DNA of 12,062 nucleotides, from assembly GCA_036939355.1 (NCBI GenBank), contig JALLAP010000566.1, positions 1 through 12,062 on the forward strand, written 5' to 3'. The notes beneath the pieces are model-generated. The model saw only the letters and a program-made list of their open reading frames with translations, did no database searches and had not been told where the DNA came from. Source of the DNA: Thalassiosira profunda (taxonomy: Eukaryota > Bacillariophyta > Thalassiosirophyceae > Thalassiosirales > Thalassiosiraceae). Positions 6,866-12,062 of this stretch are shown here, piece after piece; position 1 is the first letter of the stretch, and each line of letters opens with the position of its first letter. A program made the translations under genes and the position numbers.

Positions 6866-9439
6866 ATGAATACCGTCGCATCCCAAGCTCAAGTCGGTTC
6901 GGTTGTTGCTCCAAGTTCGATTGAGGAGAACGTCGCCGCGGCCATACCCCGCTCCAGCCCCCACCTGGCCCCCGTCTCGCGGGTCGTCACGAAGGAATCC
7001 CTGCGAGGCTCGTCCGCCAGCAGCCCGCTCACCACCGCCCAGCTGGAGGCCGACGACTCCTCCCTCTTCGAGTTCTCCCTCCTATTGGACTCGGAGGAGC
7101 ACGAAGCCCCGGGCGAGCTATTGTCGCTCCCGCTCAGCTCCGTCGACGTCCCCCTGACGCCGCCGCCGCTCCAGTCCGCGGTCGCCGCGTCGGATTCCTT
7201 CGACTCCGCCGCCGCGTCGCTCCTCACCCCGGCAGAAGTCTCCATCTCCACCGAGGCCAGCTCCAGCGCCGGCCTCCTCTCCACGGCCGCCGCCCTCGCC
7301 GCGACCCAGCCCCAATTGAGCCGCGCCCGGGCCGTGTCCAACGCCACCGCGCTGAGCGTCCCGAGCCCCAAACCCCAACGACGAACGCGGGCGAATTCCA
7401 AGGGCGGCGACTCTAACAAGCAGCAGCCCCCCAAGCCCAAGCGGAAGTACACCCGCCGGGCTCCCCCCAAGAAGAAGAAGGCGCTCCAGCCCAAGAAGGC
7501 AAGCCACGGCGACGAAAGGCTCGTCGTCTCGCCCATCCTGCCGCCACCGTTGGTGCAACAAGGCCCGGCAAACATGAGCGACGAACATCCCGACGCGGCC
7601 CCCGCCCCCGTGGCGAACCCGGTGGCCCCCGACGCCCCCCAAGAGGCCCCCGTGCCCGTCGAGGTGACCAAGTACGCCCCCCAGCCGGCCTACGCGCCCC
7701 CGCCCCAACCCGCCCCGAGCTCCTCCCGCCGGAACCGCGCCCCCTCCAACCAGGGCGATCCCCCCCGCCCCGCGTCCGCGTCCGAGAACACCGGCCGCTG
7801 GACCGCCGACGAGCACCGCCTTTTCCTCCAGGGACTCGAGCAGCACGGCAAGGGGTGGAAGAAGATCGCCACCCTCATAAGGTCGAGAACCGTGGTGCAG
7901 ATTCGCACCCACGCGCAAAAGTACTTTCAGAAGCTGGCCAAGGCTCGCAATAATGGGGAGGCGGTCGCGGGCATGGGAACGGCGGGGGGCACGGCCGTAA
8001 CGGGCGTCTCCCAAGTAGGGGGGGAGGACGTCCCCGGCGCGGCGATGCGGACGGTCCCCCGCTCCGCCCACCCCGCCGGACGGGGGGGGAACATGAGCCT
8101 CGGCTCCGATCCCACCAGCCTCGCCGCCGCGGCAGGGGCCGTGAACATCCACTCCGGCGGCCGGCGCGGGGGAGGACGGCGCCCCCCCAAAGCCGCGGGG
8201 ACCAAGCGCCGGGCCATCGGGAGCGTCGTCCGCAGCGCGGTGAGGGAGGGACGGAACGCCAAGCGGCAGCGGGGGGCGGAGGCCCGGCGCGCCCAAGCCG
8301 CCGCAGGGCAACCGCNGGGAGGGACGGAACGCCAAGCGGCAGCGGGGGGCGGAGGCCCGGCGCGCCCAAGCCGCCGCGGGGGGACCGGAGGAAGGGGGAG
8401 TCCCCGCGCCGGACGGGGTGCCCAACCCCCTCCCGGCCGTGGCGCCCTTCGTGGCCCCGTACCTGGCCCTGGGGCAGACGGGCATGCCCCCCCCGCCGAG
8501 CCTCGCGGGCGCCCCGACTGTTCAAGGGGCGCGGGCGAGGGGACGGCAGCAGCTGATCCGGACGGCCAATCACGGGACGATGCCCCAGGCGGCGCTGGAG
8601 GACGCGGTGTGAGTTTCTCCTTGACCAAGCGCTTGTAGTGCTTCATGCTCTTGGATGCCTGTTCGCTCACTCAACTCGCGCTTGTCGCTTTCTCCTCTTA
8701 TTTTTGCAGCTTCCGCGCCCTCACCCCCGCCGCCGGGGGTCCCGCGCCCCCCGCCCCGTCCGCCGCCGCCGGCATCTCCGACCCCCTCGCCCCCCGCCCC
8801 CCCAAGGCCGGCCCCAACGCGCGCGCCCCGCCCGCCGCCGCGGCGGCCGCCCTCGCCGCGGGACTCCCCCCCGGGATCCCCGGCCCCAGCCCCACGGGCG
8901 TCGCCGACGCCCTCCTCCTCCCGGGGTGGGTCGACGCCGCGAATCCCCCCCAGTGGTACGCCGACGGGAGCGACATCGACACCCTCCTCGAGGACGCGGA
9001 AGCGCTGAATTGGCTCCAGGACACGGGGGCGTTGGAGGAGGGCTATCCCCCCGCGCTGGGGGAGCCGGCCGTCGTGAGCTCGAGCAGCACCGCCGTGGCC
9101 GCGCAAGTGGAGCCCACGCCCGTTACGGGGGATCCCACGGGCGGGGTGGTCCACCCGAGCGACGAGAGCCTGAGCTTTCTGGTGGCCCCCACCGAGGAGC
9201 CCGCCCCGGTGGCATCGGAGCAGACCTTCCAGGCCCCGCCGCCCGCGCCCGTGGCGTACGCCTCCGCCCCTGACGCCGCCGCTGCGTCCGCGCACCCTGA
9301 GGCGTCCCTCCCCGAGCACAAGCTCGCCGGCGTGGGGGCGTCGGCGGGGGACCTCCTGGGATTCCCCGACCTCGACGTGGGGGACGAGCAGGCCTTCGTG
9401 TCGGCGCTGCTGGACCCCGCGACGGGGCCGTCGGAGTGA
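6866..9439 (+). CDS. SHAQKYF-type single-repeat MYB transcription factor (two exons; assembly duplication inside)
   Basis: The DNA-binding repeat is at residues 309-359: GRWTADEHRLFLQGLEQHGK, W331, then RSRTVVQIRTHAQKYFQKL. THAQKYF is the variant of the SHAQKYF signature of R1-MYB regulators, which act in the nucleus on specific promoters. Before it lie an acidic Ser-rich segment (58-135), a basic nuclear-localisation cluster (189-211, PKPKRKYTRRAPPKKKK) and a Pro/Ala-rich linker. Exon 1 is 6866-8608 and exon 2 is 8710-9439. They join in phase at a Val codon (GT|C), giving ALEDAV-FRALTP. Exon 2 encodes a Pro/Ala-rich region with an acidic patch (DIDTLLEDAEALNWLQD) that could be an activation domain, and ends DPATGPSE. 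Read literally, the frame is shifted by the false duplication around the N at 8316. Dropping 73 nt gives coding blocks 6866-8304, 8378-8608 and 8710-9439, encoding 799 residues. The gene is far more GC-rich than its neighbours. Confidence 0.85.
8244..8377. repeat. False tandem duplication around a one-base gap (N at 8316)
   Basis: Positions 8244-8304 (61 bp) recur exactly at 8317-8377, after a single N at 8316. The 11 bases before the N (8305-8315) resemble 8378-8388 at 7 of 11 positions. The whole looks like two contig ends overlapping by 72 bp that were abutted with one N instead of merged. The shift of 73 nt moves the MYB reading frame by one. The true coding frame resumes after the repeat, in a frame reached only if the extra copy is removed. 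Confidence 0.88.
8609..8709 (+). other. Intron of the MYB gene
   Basis: A 101-bp intron with donor GTGAGT and acceptor TTTTTGCAG, preceded by a pyrimidine-rich tract. CTCACTCAAC is a possible branch site. It is much less GC-rich than the exons. Its removal joins the two reading frames in phase 2. Confidence 0.85.
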
Positions 9440-9516
9440 ACAGNTCGACGTGGGGGACGAGCAGGCCTTCGTGTCGGCGCTGCTGGACCCCGCGACGGGG
9501 CCGTCGGAGTGAACAG
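9372..9516. repeat. Second false duplication around a one-base gap (N at 9444)
   Basis: Positions 9372-9443 (72 bp, ending in GAACAG after the MYB stop) recur exactly at 9445-9516 after one N. The copy length plus N equals 73, the same offset as at 8316. The stop codon falls in the first copy, so the protein is unaffected. The second copy is a repeat of the last codons and the stop. Confidence 0.9.
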
Positions 9517-10495
9517 TTATTGTTGGAAGAGCACCGGATCTTATGAGGTGCACGAGCGCTTTGCTTGGGGTGGCAACCAAGAGAAGGGACTTGCGAAATT
9601 CTGCGGGCCAAACGATCACGACCGAATTGGGTCCAAGAGTGTAGCATTGTCCCAGGGCCAAAGAGACAGAGAGTCGGCCGACCTTAAAGAAGAAAAAAAC
9701 GAGAAAAAATGAACTGTCAATATAGGAAGTGTAGCCCCGAGCGGATGCAGAGAGGGAGGAAAGAAAGTGTGTGGAAGAGGTAGAGAGCAGAGTGGAGTTT
9801 GAGGACCAAAAGCGCTAGACTTTACCGACAAAATCATGAATAATCAATGACTACATTGCAACTGAACGTAGGTATTGTGATTGTGGGCGCCGGCAAGCCT
9901 CGCGAGAGTGTGGCCGGGCGGATGCAGAGCGGGCTCTCTAGGATCTTAGCCGATCTGACAGATGATGTACTGTAGGAAAGTATGCGCGCCCATGAATATC
10001 AGCCCACAGAGTATGGCTAGCTGTGCTTGAGGTTGGAATTTGGAATACAAAGCTGCGCAAGGTGTCCATTGACGCTCGTGCAGTGTCCTTGCTCCTTGAT
10101 CCTGCTCAGAGTGCTTGGTCCTGCGGGTCCTTTAGTTATGAGAATGAGAATCCCGGGATGACGTGGCTGCAAAACTGCTGTACATTTTTCACAAGTCCTT
10201 TCGTGACAGAAATGACAGCCAAATACTTCTTGATCAGTATGTATGACGTGGCCAATCGTCATCAAATTCTTTTTACATGTACGTGGGAATTCGTACTACT
10301 GTATTCCTCGGTGCACGACTCGCCGCTGACGCCAGCCAAGTCAAAACACCCACACATTCCACTTCACAAAGCAAGAGCTCTCCTCTCATAAAATCAAGCA
10401 ACCCGCATCGACAAAGCTCACCACCTTTGAAGCAGCAACCGCCCATTGAACCATCACAGCCGTCGGCACCCCCTCTTTCAATACACAACGCCAAG
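9517..10495. promoter_or_regulatory. Intergenic region: MYB 3' end, HSF promoter and 5' UTR
   Basis: About 980 bp with no supported gene. An imperfect direct repeat is present: GCGGATGCAGAG at 9741-9752 and 9918-9929, each preceded by GTGTAGCC- or GTGTGGCC-like bases. The last 150 bp before 10496 are A/C-rich with few G, like a diatom 5' UTR. An in-frame ATG at 10277 would extend the HSF by 73 Ser/Pro/Gln-rich residues. No clear heat-shock element (three alternating GAA/TTC units at 2-bp spacing) was found. Confidence 0.4.
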
Positions 10496-12062
10496 ATGAT
10501 CGTCAAGAAGCCGTCCGGAAAGAAGGACGAGATCCCGGTCTTCCTCAGGAAGGTGAGTTTGCATGCGGCCGGATACCCGTTGTGGAGTGATCGTGTTTGT
10601 GGGATGATCCCGTCTGTTGTCCATTGCATGGCCTGCCACCGCGGGGCGCGGGTGATGTGCGGACGGTCGATGGTGACCAGTCCTCGCTGTTTGCCCTGCC
10701 TGATGGCGGCTGGGGCTCCCGCCGCGGCGGCCGCCCTCCCTCACATCGACGGCCCGTGCCAGCCGCTCCAATGCCTTTGAGCAGTCCCGCTCTTGGCCGG
10801 ACGGTGGGCGGCGGTCGTTGGTGGGCGGCGATGCCGCGGCAGAGCGGGAGCGGCCCATCCCCACAGCCCAGACGCACATATCTTGTGCATCATCGTGCCA
10901 ATGGTATCTTTAGATGAAGTGTGTTTGCAACTCGCCTCTCACGCATTTGCTTCCTCCTCTCTCGCTTCCGCAGACATGGCAGATGATCAACAGCTGCGAT
11001 CCCGATATCGCCACGTGGTAAGTGTCGAAAGCCCCGTCTGCGTCTGTTCTTGTTGCCTCTCATTCGCCTCGCTACGAAAATGTAGACAATCAATCGGGAT
11101 AGGATACCCTAGCTAGGAGGGCAAACGATCTGGCTGGAGAGGGCATGGGGGTGGCGGCCTGTGCTGTAACTCTGGACTGTCGTGCGATGATTGCGTTCGT
11201 TTCATAACTGCTAAATGCTCACATCTTGTCTATTCGTTCCTCTCGACAGGTCTGAAGATGGAAGGACCTTCATTGTCAAGGACCCCGATGTCTTTGCCTC
11301 AGATATCATTCCCTTGTATTTCAAGCACAACAACTTCAGCTCCTTCGTCCGCCAGCTGAACTTCTACGGCTTTCGCAAGATCAAGTCGGACTCGATCCGC
11401 ATCGCCGATGACCATCCGGACAGCCACAAGTGGTGGAGGTTCAAGCACGAAAACTTCCTCCGCGGCCGGCCGGACCTGCTCAAGGAGATCAAGAAGGCGA
11501 ATCAGATCAACGCTGCCGATCAGCAGGAAGTGGACAAACTCAAGGAGGAAGTGTCCTACCTCCGCTCCGAGATGGGCAAACTCTCCGCCGCTGTCCGGCA
11601 GATGTCCCACCTGCTGCACGGGGTGACACACGGCGACATTTCCGCCGAGGAACCGCCGAACAAGAAGCGCAAGCTGGAGGCGGACCATGTCGGCTCCATC
11701 CCGATGCCAGATGGCCCTGCCTCCTCTTTCAACCAGTCGTTGGACTGCGACGCCATTGTCCACCCTGAAGTATCTCTTCTTGATCCGTTGATTTCCGATT
11801 CAGACCTCCTCATCGAGGAATACGAGCCGGGGTCCATCACCCCACCCACTGAACATGTCCGGAGAACCCGGTCGGCAGACATTGTCGAGTCTATGTTCGA
11901 TTTTGTGAAGGACGAAGCCCTCGACGCGCCAACCACTGACATTGCTGTCAATTCCGCCCCTTCGGCGCCCATCTACAACCGCAGCGTGTCCAACACTGAG
12001 GATGGGTCCCAGACGGGACAACTCGACCCCAAGTTGTCGGCCAAGCTGAACAATGCGGTGGC
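10496..12062 (+). CDS. Heat-shock transcription factor, 5' part (three exons, runs off right edge)
   Basis: Exons 10496-10552, 10974-11017 and 11250 to beyond 12062 join in frame to give 304 complete residues. The heat-shock factor DNA-binding domain is whole (about 13-105): IPVFLRKTWQMI, then [18 protein letters not shown], then recognition helix [15 protein letters not shown] (63-77), then [20 protein letters not shown] coiled coil for oligomerisation (HR-A/B) follows, with a/d positions V128, L131, V135, L138, M142, L145, V149, M152, L156 and V159 in unbroken 3-4 spacing. A nuclear localisation signal NKKRKL lies at 171-176. The rest is Ser/Asp-rich and probably disordered or regulatory. 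It should trimerise and bind GAA/TTC repeats in promoters. Diatoms have many such factors, so this one need not be heat-responsive. The start at 10496 opens directly into the conserved domain; an in-frame ATG at 10277 is an alternative. Confidence 0.92.
10553..10973 (+). other. HSF intron 1
   Basis: A 421-bp phase-0 intron with donor GTGAGT after the FLRK codons and acceptor TTCCGCAG before the TWQMI codons. If it were retained, the frame would stop at 10778-10780 and produce no DNA-binding domain. Confidence 0.88.
11018..11249 (+). other. HSF intron 2
   Basis: A 232-bp intron with donor GTAAGT and acceptor CTCTCGACAG. It splits the Trp codon of ATWSEDG (TG|G). The exon before it, 10974-11017, is only 44 nt. 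Confidence 0.88.

Noticed and set aside
6485..6964. Minus-strand ORF across the MYB 5' region
   Set aside because: It overlaps the MYB start and 5' UTR and shows no protein features.
7118..8485. Long minus-strand ORF (455 codons) antisense to the MYB gene, and others at 6889-7671 and 8570-9661
   Set aside because: They are products of the very high GC content, which removes stop codons. They are Gly/Arg-rich with no domain, and some cross the N positions.
8645..9439. Separate plus-strand gene starting at 8645
   Set aside because: Its first 21 codons lie in a sequence with perfect intron features; the rest is exon 2 of the MYB gene in the correct phase.
9936..9960. GGCTAAGATC on the minus strand, resembling part of U2 snRNA
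   Set aside because: Only about ten bases match; the flanking U2 sequence is absent.
10785..10849. Nine-base inverted repeat in HSF intron 1 (TCCCGCTCT / AGAGCGGGA)
   Set aside because: Arms are short and 47 bp apart in GC-rich sequence, so chance is likely.

Overview
The window looks like nuclear DNA of a photosynthetic stramenopile, most likely a diatom. The evidence is a plastid-targeting presequence with an ASAFAP-like A-F-V-P junction on the first gene, a SHAQKYF-type single-repeat MYB gene beside a heat-shock factor (families expanded in diatoms), spliceosomal GT-AG introns, and a protein carrying the EGWDWR-type module that I recall from diatom hypothetical proteins. The species cannot be named from the sequence alone. 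No viral, transposon, CRISPR or bacterial operon structure was seen.

Layout, left to right. Positions 1-286 (minus) hold the 5' end of a plastid-targeted EF-hand protein that runs off the left edge. It diverges across about 395 bp from a 2H-family cyclic phosphodiesterase (682-1497, plus). That gene converges on an unknown 208-residue minus-strand protein (1591-2217). Two small, arginine-rich, probably mitochondrial proteins follow, one on each strand and pointing at each other (2832-3128 plus; 3910-4245 minus). They share a C-terminal RGWDAGV plus acidic tail and appear to be an inverted paralogous pair. A single-pass membrane protein with a glycosylatable C-terminal tail lies at 4586-5329 (plus).

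The next interval holds a dispersed 5S rRNA gene on the minus strand (5844-5957), with a TATA-like box at -28 and a T4 terminator. No protein ORF call would show it. Then comes a very GC-rich MYB-like transcription factor gene (6866-9439, plus, one intron). It is interrupted in this assembly by a false 73-nt duplication around an N at 8316; a second duplication of the same size around an N at 9444 follows the stop codon. Removing the first restores a continuous 799-residue protein across the 101-bp intron. The window closes with a heat-shock transcription factor gene (10496 to beyond the right edge) made of three visible exons, the middle one only 44 nt long.

The genes do not form an operon, as expected for a eukaryote. 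Themes are organelle-targeted proteins (one plastid, two probably mitochondrial), RNA metabolism (cyclic phosphodiesterase, 5S rRNA) and two adjacent transcription factors in the same orientation.
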